Assembly (NCBI GenBank): GCA_023260655.1
Contig: JALQUU010000012.1
Span: forward strand, 1 to 57,523
Direction: 5' to 3'
Source: Paracoccaceae bacterium
GTDB lineage: Bacteria > Pseudomonadota > Alphaproteobacteria > Rhodobacterales > Rhodobacteraceae
Length of the DNA: 57,523 nt
Shown: piece after piece, positions 40,672-47,892 of the stretch
Layout: each line of letters starts with the position of its first letter
Numbering within the stretch: position 1 is the first letter of the stretch
Notes under the pieces: model-generated
What the model saw: the letters and a program-made list of their open reading frames with translations, nothing else
Told to the model about the DNA's origin: nothing
Database searches by the model: none
Translations under genes and position numbers: made by a program

Positions 40672-42765
40672 GTGGCAGGTGTTCGGACGGAAATCGACAG
40701 CGGTGTCGCGATCATCAGTTTGGACGCGCCGCCAACCAATCTGCTGACCCAGCCCGTTCGAGCGGCTTTGCTGAAAGCATTGGATGCCGCGCGCGGTGAT
40801 GACGCGGTCAAAGGTGTTGTTCTTGCGGGTAGTCCCGCGCTCTTTTCGGCAGGCGTCGATGTTCGGGAAATCGAGGGTGCCGGAGAGGCTGCGCCACGGT
40901 TGGGGGATATCTGCACCGAGATCGAGGATTTTCCAAAACCTGTTGTCGCGGCTCTGACGGGGATGGCGTTGGGGGCTGGGCTTGAGTTGGCCTTGGCCGC
41001 TCATGCCCGCGTGGCAGACCCTGCGCTACGGATCGGGTTTCCGGATCTCTCTTTCGGACTTTTGCCGGGGGCGGGCGGAACGCAGCGTTTGCCCCGCCTG
41101 ATTGGGGCGGCGCATGCGCTTTCGCTGATGCTCAACTCGCGCCTACATCCTGCGAAATCTGAGATTGCACAGGGGCTTTTCGAGGCACTCAGTGAAAATG
41201 TGCTGGCAGAGGCCGCGCGCCTTGCCCGCGAGATTGCGCCCCGCAAGACAGCCGAGCGGACGGAAGGTTTGGCTGATGCGAAAGCCTTTCAGAAAGCGCT
41301 CAAGGATGCGCGAGAGAGTGCGACTGTAAAGGCCTTGGGGCAAGTGGCCGAGCGGCTCGTGGATTGTGTCGAGGCTTCGCAGCTTTTGCCGATTGAATCC
41401 GGTTTGGCGTTCGAGGCGGCCGCGAGCGAGGATTGTGCCGCGTCGGATATTTCGCGCGGGCTAATCCATATGCACTTTGCCGAACGCCGTTCGCACAATA
41501 TGCCGGAACTCGTGGGGGTGGAGCCCAAAGCACCGAAATCTATCGGTGTTGTCGGGGGGGGGGCTGCGGCGGCGGGGATTGCGGTGGCGGCACTTCTGCA
41601 CGGTGTGAAAGTGGTGCAATTCGAGCGCACGGAAGAGGCAGCGCAGGCGGCTCGGGCGCGGATTGACGAGACGGTGCGCAGTGTGGCCCAGCAGCGCGCC
41701 TTGGAGCCTGCACAGGTCAGTGCGTTGATGTCCGGTTTGCAGCAGACAACGGATCTGTCGGGGCTTGGGGCTTGCGGGTTTGTGGTTGAGGCGGTGGCCG
41801 AGAACCCGGAGACGAAGCGGCAAGTCTTTGCGGCTTTGGGCGCGGCAACTGGACCGGGAACGGTGTTGGCGACCAGTTCTCTGATCCAATCTCTGACGCC
41901 ATTGGGAGAAGCCGCCGGACGACCGGGGGATGTAATTGCCCTACATTTGTACGGGCCGGCCTATTCGCATCGGTTGGCGGAAATCGTTCTGGCGCGCGAG
42001 ACGTCGCCCGAGACTTTGGCCAAGGCCGTTGGCTTGGCGCAGGTGCTCCAGAAATTCCCGGTGCGGGCAGCGGGCGGCGGCTGCGGGATCGGTGAGCGTG
42101 TGCAAGCGGCCTTGCGGGACTGTGTGACCGGATTGGTGGTGCAGTGGGTGGCCCCGGCCATGATTGACGCCGCACTTCTCGATTACGGGTTTATCCATGC
42201 CCCCCTCTCCGCGATGGATCGGATGGGGCTGGAACTTTGCCTGACGCATGGCGCTTTGCTGGCGCGGGATGGCGGGCGGGTTCCGCGCTCGTCGCTGGAT
42301 GTGTTGCGCACGCTTATTCGGGCGGGGCGGCGCGGAGCGAGCAGTGGGCTCGGCTTCTTTGCGTGGGAAAACGGTCAGGCTTTGGACGATCCCAAAATCG
42401 CGCAAGTATTGCCTGCGCCGAGCCAGATGGCGCAGAAGATGTCGTCGGCCGATATTGTGGCGCGCTGCGTGGCGGCGATGGCCAATGAAGGGGCGCGACT
42501 ATTGCGCGAAGGCATCGCGCTTAGGCCTTCGGATATCGATATGGTGATGGTGCTGGGCTATGGTTTCCCGCGCGAAAGAGGCGGGCCGATGAAGGCGGCG
42601 GATATGCTGGGCGTCTTCGAGACCGGGTTGCTGTTGAAGCAGCTCATGGCGGAAGATCAGACGCTTTACTCGCCCGATCCCGGGTTCGCGGCCTTGGCTC
42701 GTGAAGGCGAGAATTTCGAGGCGTTGAACAAACTCGGAAAGAACTGCCGCAAGATTCCGGGCTGA
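40672..42765 (+). CDS. Divergent FadJ/FadB-like enoyl-CoA hydratase/3-hydroxyacyl-CoA dehydrogenase
   Basis: This 697-residue protein has the layout of bifunctional beta-oxidation enzymes: a crotonase domain (about 1-190, with GAGLELALAAH and FGLLPGAGGTQRLPRL), an NAD domain from about 290 (SIGVVGGGAAAAGIAVAALL) and a C-terminal helical dehydrogenase part (ERGGPMKAADMLG). Several key positions differ from active relatives: LPE becomes FPD in the crotonase domain, the third glycine of the NAD loop is alanine, and GNR becomes GER. The start is GTG at 40672 with GGGGCGG upstream. Activity may be partial or altered. Confidence 0.85.
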   Translation: MAGVRTEIDSGVAIISLDAPPTNLLTQPVRAALLKALDAARGDDAVKGVVLAGSPALFSAGVDVREIEGAGEAAPRLGDICTEIEDFPKPVVAALTGMALGAGLELALAAHARVADPALRIGFPDLSFGLLPGAGGTQRLPRLIGAAHALSLMLNSRLHPAKSEIAQGLFEALSENVLAEAARLAREIAPRKTAERTEGLADAKAFQKALKDARESATVKALGQVAERLVDCVEASQLLPIESGLAFEAAASEDCAASDISRGLIHMHFAERRSHNMPELVGVEPKAPKSIGVVGGGAAAAGIAVAALLHGVKVVQFERTEEAAQAARARIDETVRSVAQQRALEPAQVSALMSGLQQTTDLSGLGACGFVVEAVAENPETKRQVFAALGAATGPGTVLATSSLIQSLTPLGEAAGRPGDVIALHLYGPAYSHRLAEIVLARETSPETLAKAVGLAQVLQKFPVRAAGGGCGIGERVQAALRDCVTGLVVQWVAPAMIDAALLDYGFIHAPLSAMDRMGLELCLTHGALLARDGGRVPRSSLDVLRTLIRAGRRGASSGLGFFAWENGQALDDPKIAQVLPAPSQMAQKMSSADIVARCVAAMANEGARLLREGIALRPSDIDMVMVLGYGFPRERGGPMKAADMLGVFETGLLLKQLMAEDQTLYSPDPGFAALAREGENFEALNKLGKNCRKIPG

Positions 42766-42981
42766 TCAGCCGAGCGAGATGCCGACGATCACGGCCATGA
42801 GGCCGAAGACGGAAAGCATCAGAGAGGCCATGTTCACCGGGATCATGCGCTGTACGACGGCTTTGATGTCTTCATCCAAGGTTTTGGTGCGGCGCGCGCG
42901 GGCGACGGTGACGATGGTCCAGAGGAGGCCTGCGAGGCCCAGAAAAGACACGGCGGCTCCGGTCCAGATCAACCAATCCAT
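42766..42981 (-). CDS. Small two-helix membrane protein
   Basis: This 71-residue protein has two predicted membrane helices (WTGAAVSFLGLAGLLWTIVTV and MASLMLSVFGLMAVIVGISL) separated by a charged loop with RRTKTLDEDIKAVVQRM. AAAGGAG lies upstream of the start. Its stop directly abuts the convergent FadJ-like stop. I do not recognise a function. Confidence 0.75.
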   Translation of the reverse strand: MDWLIWTGAAVSFLGLAGLLWTIVTVARARRTKTLDEDIKAVVQRMIPVNMASLMLSVFGLMAVIVGISLG

Positions 42982-43112
42982 CTCTGCGCTCCTTTATAGA
43001 CGCCGCGTTGCCATATCCGATATCGGGTGCGCGCGCAACGTAGGCAGTGCCTCTTGCGACAGAGCGGTGAGGCCGGTAGGGAAGGGCCTGCCCCAACGAG
43101 GAGAGATTTACG

Positions 43113-43373
43113 ATGACTGACCCCGTAATGGATGTGGCTTCTCAGGTTGCTGCCGATGAACTGCGCTCTTTCATCGAACGCTACGAGCGTTTGGAAGCCG
43201 AAAGAAAAGACATTGCGGACCAGCAAAAAGAGGTGATGGCCGAGGCCAAGGGCCGTGGCTACGACACCAAGGCTATTCGCAAGATCATCTCCATTCGCAA
43301 GCGCGACAAGGACGATCTGGCGAATGAAGAGGCGGTGTTGGACACCTACCTTGCAGCGCTCGGCATGCTCTGA
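43113..43373 (+). CDS. gapR: GapR-family DNA-binding protein (DUF2312)
   Basis: This 86-residue protein matches GapR, a small alphaproteobacterial protein that clamps around overtwisted DNA. The core is ADELRSFIERYERLEAERKD, then QKEVMAEAKGRGYDTKAIRK. In Caulobacter GapR helps replication by working with topoisomerases ahead of the fork. GAGGAGAG precedes the start. It converges on the broken gene to its right. Confidence 0.93.
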   Translation: MTDPVMDVASQVAADELRSFIERYERLEAERKDIADQQKEVMAEAKGRGYDTKAIRKIISIRKRDKDDLANEEAVLDTYLAALGML

Positions 43374-43384
43374 GGCGATTAGGC

Positions 43385-44274
43385 TTACGGCGACAGGAAA
43401 TTGACGCCGGGAATACGTTCGAGATGATAGAGGTCTTCTTCGTAGGCCTCTGTCATTTCGGCCAAAAGGTGCGGTGACCAGCCGGGCGTCGCGATTTCTT
43501 CTTCGATTTCGTCTTCCTTGACAAATTTGTCGAGGAAGACGAAATGATCCGCCGCTTTTGCATTTCCGTCATGACAGGATGCTCCGCCAGATAGGCGCGG
43601 AAGCGTTTCATGCCTTCTTGTGTCATGATGTCCTACAGAAGATCGAAGGCGCCGGTGATCTTGAGATTGGGTTCGATGCTGGCGATCTCGCGCAGGAGCG
43701 AGCCCCAGATCAGAGGCGTATCTTCGTTGCACCAGACCGTGATGGAAACGCGCGGGCAGGCGTGGCGCAGGCGGAGGATGAAGTCCGACCAGCGGATCGA
43801 CAGGGGATCAGCCCCGCCAAGGAAGGCCTCGACAGTGTCGGTATTCCCGGCCGACGGCACAGTGGGCAGGAACGTGGCCGGATTACGAATGCCGATCAAA
43901 AGCTAGATCTCGTCACGCGGGAAGAGCTTTGCCATGGCGTCGAGGCGAGCTTCCGCGGCGCGGTAGAGAATGCCGTCGCGCATGGCGGCACCGACATTCG
44001 AGAAGAAATTCTGGTTCGACAGGATCATGCGGTCCGGTTCGTCGGCATGGTCTGTACAGGCGAGGATGCCGTCGAGAAGAACAGCACGGGCGTTAGGCGC
44101 GGGGCTATGGCCTGACACAACGGCGGCAATCGCGTCTCGCAACAGGATCCGGTAACTGCCGAAAGGAGGCACAGCGATGCCGCGCGGCCCGAGCACTTTC
44201 CCGTTGCGGGAAAGGCATTTCAGGAGCCGTCCTTCGTCGGTCGCGTGGACACCGGCATGAAGCGCGATCTGCAT
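43385..44274 (-). pseudogene. Broken gene for a roughly 295-residue conserved hypothetical protein
   Basis: One reading can be followed from the ATG at 44274, but it carries three lesions. An in-frame TAG at 43903-43905 splits LFPRDEI from LLIGIRNPATFLP. A second in-frame TAG at 43633-43635 splits KITGAFDLL from DIMTQEGMKRFRAYL. A one-base deletion near 43541-43548 shifts MTEMQKRR to the frame reading FLDKFVKEDEIEEEI. The C-terminus then reads DLYHLERIPGVNFLSP. The parts join into one plausible protein of a type I associate with Rhodobacteraceae, of unknown function. The gene is almost certainly inactive unless the sequence has errors. Confidence 0.8.
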
Positions 44275-44359
44275 GGTTCCGGGCGTTCCTCTGGGTTGTT
44301 ACCAATCGAGTATAGGGGCGAATCTGGACAGTCAAACAGGTTTCGGGCAGGAAGGGCGC

Positions 44360-46018
44360 ATGACTTTGGAAGCCGCATCCCACCCGTCCGCGCGCCGTCG
44401 CGCTATGATGCCATCGCTTTGGTCCTTAGGGGCCGTGGCGATTGCCTTGCTGGTCGTTTTGCCGATTGCGGCAGTGGTTTGGCTGGCATTCTTTCCCGAA
44501 AACAACATCTGGCCGCACCTCCTTTCGACGACTTTGCCACGCTACCTGAAGAATACGGCGATCTTGATGGTCTCTGTAGGGCTTCTTTCGGGCATGGTTG
44601 GGACAGGGGCCGCATGGATCGTGTCACGCTATCGCTTTCCGGGGGCGGGGTGGCTCGAATGGGCGCTGCTTTTGCCATTGGCTATCCCTGCCTATGTCGG
44701 GGCCTATGCCTTGGTCGATCTTTTGGAATACGCGGGGCCTGTGCAGGCGGCGTTGCGCGAGATCATGGGATGGAAAACCTCGCGGGACTACTGGTTCCCG
44801 CAGATACGCTCCATCGGGGCGGCGGTAGTTGTGCTGTCAGCGGCACTTTATCCCTATGTCTATCTCCTGGCCCGTGCAGCGTTCCGCGAACAGCCCGCGA
44901 GTGCGGAAGAAGTTGCGATGTCTCTCGGAGCGGGGGCATTCGAGCGGTTCCGCCGGATCGGTTTGCCACTGGCCCGACCTGCGATTGCGGCGGGGATGGC
45001 GATTGTGATGATGGAAATTGTGAACGATTTCGGAACGGTGGAATTTTTCGCGGTGCAAACCCTGACGACCGGGATTTTCTCGGTCTGGCTCGATGGCTCC
45101 AACGCGGGCGGGGCGGCGCAGATCGCGACGGTGGTGTTGGTTCTGGTGGTGTTTCTGATGGGGCTGGAGAAAAGCGGCCGCCGTCGTGCACGGTTCTTTA
45201 ACCTGTCGTCGCGTCATCGCCCTGTCGAGCGGGTCAGGTTGACCGGTAGTGCAGGGTGGCTGGCGCTTGGGCTGTGTCTGGTGCCGTTCCTCTTGGGTTT
45301 CGTGCTGCCAGTTTGGGTGATCCTTTCCCACGCCTTGTCGAATGCGGAGCGTTGGGCGGATCCCGACTTGCTGGACGCTTTGAAAAACACGGTGTTCGTA
45401 GGGGGCGTGGCATCGGCGCTGACCGTTCTGGCAGGCATTTTCATGGTCTATGGGGTGCGCCTTTCCGGCAGCGCCTTGCCGAAGCTTTTGCTGCCGTTAA
45501 CCACCATCGGCTACGCCGCGCCTGGTGCGGTTCTGGGTGTCGGTATCCTCATTCCGTTGGCATCGTTCGATCATGCGGTCGCGGATGCGGTCGAGGCCGC
45601 GACGGGGTACGATATCGGCCTCGTCATGACAGGGTCCGCAGCTGCGCTAATCCTTGCCTATGCTGTTCGGTTTTTCGCGATTGCCCAAGGGGCAGCGGAT
45701 GCGGCGATGGGGCGGGTCTCGCCTTCGCTGCCGATGGCCGCGAGATCATTGGGGCGCACGCAGGGGCGGGTTCTTCGGGAAGTCTATGTGCCTATGATGC
45801 GGGCTTCTGTCGCGTCGGCGCTGCTTCTCGTTTTCGTCGATTGCGTGAAGGAGTTGCCCGCAACTCTTTTGCTGCGCCCGTTCAACTTCAACACGCTGGC
45901 AACGCGCGTACACGAGCAGGCGAGCCTTGAAAACCTCGGTCAGGCGGCACCGGCGGCGGTGCTGGTTATCCTTGTCGGATTGGTGGCTGTGGGAATGTTG
46001 GCGCGAACCAATCGCTAA
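44360..46018 (+). CDS. Ferric-iron-type ABC transporter permease
   Basis: This 552-residue permease has about 12 membrane helices in two halves, each with a BPD_transp EAA loop (AEEVAMSLGAGAFERFRRIG and LGRTQGRVLREVYVPMMRA). That duplicated form is typical of FbpB/AfuB/SfuB iron(III) permeases and of ThiP. ELPATLLLRPFNFNTLATRVHE near the end is a strong iron-permease signature. No binding protein or ATPase gene adjoins it here. The ATG at 44360 follows AGGAAGG; the frame is open upstream to 44273. tRNA-Thr follows 40 bp later. Confidence 0.9.
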   Translation: MTLEAASHPSARRRAMMPSLWSLGAVAIALLVVLPIAAVVWLAFFPENNIWPHLLSTTLPRYLKNTAILMVSVGLLSGMVGTGAAWIVSRYRFPGAGWLEWALLLPLAIPAYVGAYALVDLLEYAGPVQAALREIMGWKTSRDYWFPQIRSIGAAVVVLSAALYPYVYLLARAAFREQPASAEEVAMSLGAGAFERFRRIGLPLARPAIAAGMAIVMMEIVNDFGTVEFFAVQTLTTGIFSVWLDGSNAGGAAQIATVVLVLVVFLMGLEKSGRRRARFFNLSSRHRPVERVRLTGSAGWLALGLCLVPFLLGFVLPVWVILSHALSNAERWADPDLLDALKNTVFVGGVASALTVLAGIFMVYGVRLSGSALPKLLLPLTTIGYAAPGAVLGVGILIPLASFDHAVADAVEAATGYDIGLVMTGSAAALILAYAVRFFAIAQGAADAAMGRVSPSLPMAARSLGRTQGRVLREVYVPMMRASVASALLLVFVDCVKELPATLLLRPFNFNTLATRVHEQASLENLGQAAPAAVLVILVGLVAVGMLARTNR

Positions 46019-46058
46019 GGCTTGCACTGCCTTCGTGCGGCAAGTAAAGGGTTCGCGT

Positions 46059-46134
46059 GCCCCTATAGCTCAGCTGGTAGAGCGGCTGATTTGTAATCAG
46101 CGGGTCGGGAGTTCGAGTCTCTCTGGGGGCACCA
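46059..46134 (+). tRNA. tRNA-Thr (anticodon TGT)
   Basis: The 76-nt cloverleaf has acceptor GCCCCTA/TGGGGGC, D-arm GCTCAGCTGGTAGAGC, anticodon stem GCTGA/TCAGC around TT-TGT-AA, T-arm with TTCGAGT and an encoded CCA. TGT reads ACA threonine codons. Its 3' 20 bases form one side of a 21-bp direct repeat used as an integration site, and its own terminator now lies 1.55 kb downstream. Confidence 0.97.
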
Positions 46135-46135
46135 T
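46115..46135 (+). repeat. Left attachment site (attL) in tRNA-Thr 3' end
   Basis: The 21-mer starting GAGTCTCTCTGG and ending GGGCACCAT recurs exactly at 47664-47684. It is the tRNA-Thr 3' end plus one base, a usual target for tyrosine integrases, and it preserves the tRNA. Confidence 0.88.
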
Positions 46136-46202
46136 AATCATCCAATAACCTACTGAATTTCCTGAGGATTAATCTTTGGGAGTGCATGTCTATAGCACAC
46201 AT
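46123..46202 (+). repeat. Left arm of 80-bp inverted repeat
   Basis: These 80 bases are the reverse complement of 47302-47381 with two mismatches (at 46142 and 46194). The arm runs from the tRNA-Thr 3' end (CTGGGGGCACCAT) through the integrase ribosome site to its sixth codon. Confidence 0.95.
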
Positions 46203-47292
46203 TCAGTACACACTGCATCGTTCTGGCACCTATTATTACAACCGTCGGGTGCCCAAATATGCGAATCTTCTCTACGGCTCTTTCATTCGTTTGGCTCTGT
46301 CGTCCGACCATGAGGAAGCCGACAGCTTGGCCTGCCGGCTGAGCAAGGCGTTAGAGGCTGCGAGGGGTGATCCGCATCATGTGGGCTACATTGACCTGCA
46401 GAAGATTGTTGAGAGTGCAAAGCCAAGGATCACGAAGCTCTCTGAGTTTGCAGGTGAATACATTGCACTGAAGGCGATTGAACCAAAACCTCTGCACAGT
46501 GCTGTCATGTCATTCATCCAACTTCTGGGGGACCGGCACGTAGCAGAGTATGGGAGGGAGGACCTAAAGGCATTTATTCAACCACTCCTCGGCAAAGGGA
46601 ACAAGACGGCTACCATTCGGAGACGGGTCAACTCCATAGCAGCAATCTTGAACTATGCTTACGCCGAACTGGATTTGGAAAAGAGAAACCCAGCTTCGAG
46701 GCTCCTAATCAAGGGGGAGGGGAGTGATGCTCATAAGAGAGGTACTTTTTCGACTGAGCAGTTGAAGACCGGGTACGAGGAGGCCTTTGCGTCTGGTAAT
46801 GTGATCAAGCTATTGATGCCGATCCTTGGAGAAACGGGCTGTCGTCTCGCAGAGATTGTGGGGCTACGTACCTGCGATTTTGATCTGGAAGCTGGGCTGA
46901 TCAGGATTACACCACACGCACATCGAAGACTTAAGACTTCCGGAAGTGAACGTGCCTTGCCTTTGATTGGGTATGCTCATCAGGCGATGCACCTTGTGAT
47001 GCAGCAGTCTGATCGTAGCTTTGTTTTCGCAAGATATGTGCGAGACGACAAAGTAGTAGCCACACACGTCAGTAATGCTCTCAATGTTTGGTTAAAGAGG
47101 CGTTTCGATAATCTTACCGCACATAGTTTACGGCATACGATGCGAGACAGGCTAAGGGCTGTAATGGTTCCTCTTGAGATGATCGACCAAATTGGTGGTT
47201 GGTCTTCTGTGAACAACATTGGATCATCATACGGGGAAGGGTATTCAGTCGATCAAATTAGAGAGTGGATGAATAAGATTAAGCTGGATTAA
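46186..47292 (+). CDS. Tyrosine recombinase (integrase)
   Basis: This 368-residue site-specific recombinase has an N-terminal arm/core region (TYYYNRRVPKYANLLYGSFI) and a C-terminal catalytic domain: Arg220 in GETGCRLAEIVGL, His313 and Arg316 in AHSLRHTMRDRL, Trp339 in QIGGWSS in the usual His/Trp position, and the likely nucleophile Tyr349 in NNIGSSYGEGY. The start follows TTTGGGAG and lies within the left inverted repeat. Codon use is more A/T-rich than its neighbours, a sign of transfer. It is the only gene of the element. Confidence 0.94.
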   Translation: MSIAHIQYTLHRSGTYYYNRRVPKYANLLYGSFIRLALSSDHEEADSLACRLSKALEAARGDPHHVGYIDLQKIVESAKPRITKLSEFAGEYIALKAIEPKPLHSAVMSFIQLLGDRHVAEYGREDLKAFIQPLLGKGNKTATIRRRVNSIAAILNYAYAELDLEKRNPASRLLIKGEGSDAHKRGTFSTEQLKTGYEEAFASGNVIKLLMPILGETGCRLAEIVGLRTCDFDLEAGLIRITPHAHRRLKTSGSERALPLIGYAHQAMHLVMQQSDRSFVFARYVRDDKVVATHVSNALNVWLKRRFDNLTAHSLRHTMRDRLRAVMVPLEMIDQIGGWSSVNNIGSSYGEGYSVDQIREWMNKIKLD

Positions 47293-47663
47293 CGCAATCG
47301 GATGTGTGCCATAGACATGCACTCCCAAAGATTAATCCTCAGGAAATTCAGTAGGTTATTGAATGATTATGGTGCCCCCAGGGGTCTCTCTGCGGGCATT
47401 AAAGGCAGTTCCAGATGACGGACTGTCCGACTTCAGTCACTTTCCCCTTGGCTCTACGGCCATGTCACACATCGTGTCACACATTGTATACCAAACAGGC
47501 CTTCCGATCCGAGCAGTTACCTCTTTTGTCGTCGTTCAGATTGTCGTAACCTCACAAGACAGGAAAGACGTAGGCTATTGAAAAGATTGCGGTATCCACG
47601 GCAGATGAGGCTTAGTCTTACTTGTCGTGTGGAGGGAGGTTCTTCAGCTTTGCTGAACTGGAG
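47293..47663. other. Non-coding right part of the integrase element
   Basis: I see no supported gene here. After the inverted repeat comes an att-like GTCTCTCTGCGGGCA (47384-47398, one mismatch to the core). Then two TGTCACACAT direct repeats lie 12 bp apart (47463-47472 and 47475-47484) and may be integrase arm sites. A TTCAGC-TTT-GCTGAA hairpin lies just before attR. Confidence 0.6.
47302..47381 (-). repeat. Right arm of 80-bp inverted repeat
   Basis: This is the inverted copy of 46123-46202 (78 of 80 identical). Read leftward it repeats the integrase ribosome site and a start giving MSMAHIRLR, then a stop, so it is a copy of the left end and not a working gene. It begins 9 bp after the integrase stop. 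Confidence 0.95.
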
Positions 47664-47684
47664 AGTCTCTCTGGGGGCACCATT
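47664..47684 (+). repeat. Right attachment site (attR)
   Basis: This is an exact 21-bp copy of the tRNA-Thr 3' end plus one base. It is followed after 7 bp by the displaced tRNA terminator. Confidence 0.88.
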
Positions 47685-47690
47685 TTTCAA

Positions 47691-47722
47691 AAAGTCCCGG
47701 CGAAAACTACCGGGCTTTTTTG
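47691..47722 (+). terminator. Displaced tRNA-Thr terminator
   Basis: A stem AAAG(T)CCCGG/CCGGGCTTT with a CGAAAACTA loop is followed by TTTT. In the ancestral arrangement it would sit 7 bp after the tRNA. Confidence 0.8.
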
Positions 47723-47892
47723 TTTCCAGGGGGGTGGTTTCGGCGTTCTTGCGCAAACCTAAGTGGTTGATGGCAACAAGATAGAAAATGTTGGAGACTT
47801 TGCGCACCTCACGCTAGGTTACGGCCATCGCGACCGGGCCTTGCGGCTTTCGCGGTATCAACCAGTTGGAGGGAGGCTAACTGGCATTCGGA
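47723..47892. promoter_or_regulatory. Upstream region of coxC
   Basis: This gap holds an inverted repeat TGCGCAAA (47751-47758)/TTTGCGCA (47800-47807) that may be an operator. A small hairpin CCAGTT/AACTGG (47862-47884) has the ribosome site GGAGGGAGG in its loop. No promoter hexamers can be named with confidence. Confidence 0.4.

Larger units (their letters stand above)
46115..47684 (+). mobile_element. Minimal integrase element in tRNA-Thr
   Basis: A segment of about 1.55 kb lies between exact 21-bp repeats of the tRNA-Thr 3' end and contains only one complete gene, a tyrosine recombinase. Its base composition is clearly richer in A/T than the genome around it. It has pushed the tRNA away from its intrinsic terminator. 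Inside, an 80-bp inverted repeat (46123-46202 and 47302-47381) brackets the recombinase, and a third, one-mismatch att-like sequence lies at 47384-47398. It could be a tiny integrative element or the remnant of a larger island. Confidence 0.8.

Noticed and set aside
43385-44274. Reassigned or recoded TAG codons (for example pyrrolysine)
   Set aside because: The same gene also has a one-base frameshift, and no recoding element or machinery is visible, so decay is the simpler explanation.
46123-47381. CRISPR array or classical insertion sequence at the inverted repeats
   Set aside because: There are only two arms with a tyrosine recombinase between them; no spacers, no DDE transposase and no short target duplication outside the arms.
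47363-47581. 72-codon open frame in the right part of the integrase element
   Set aside because: It starts inside the inverted repeat, has no ribosome site and no recognisable product.
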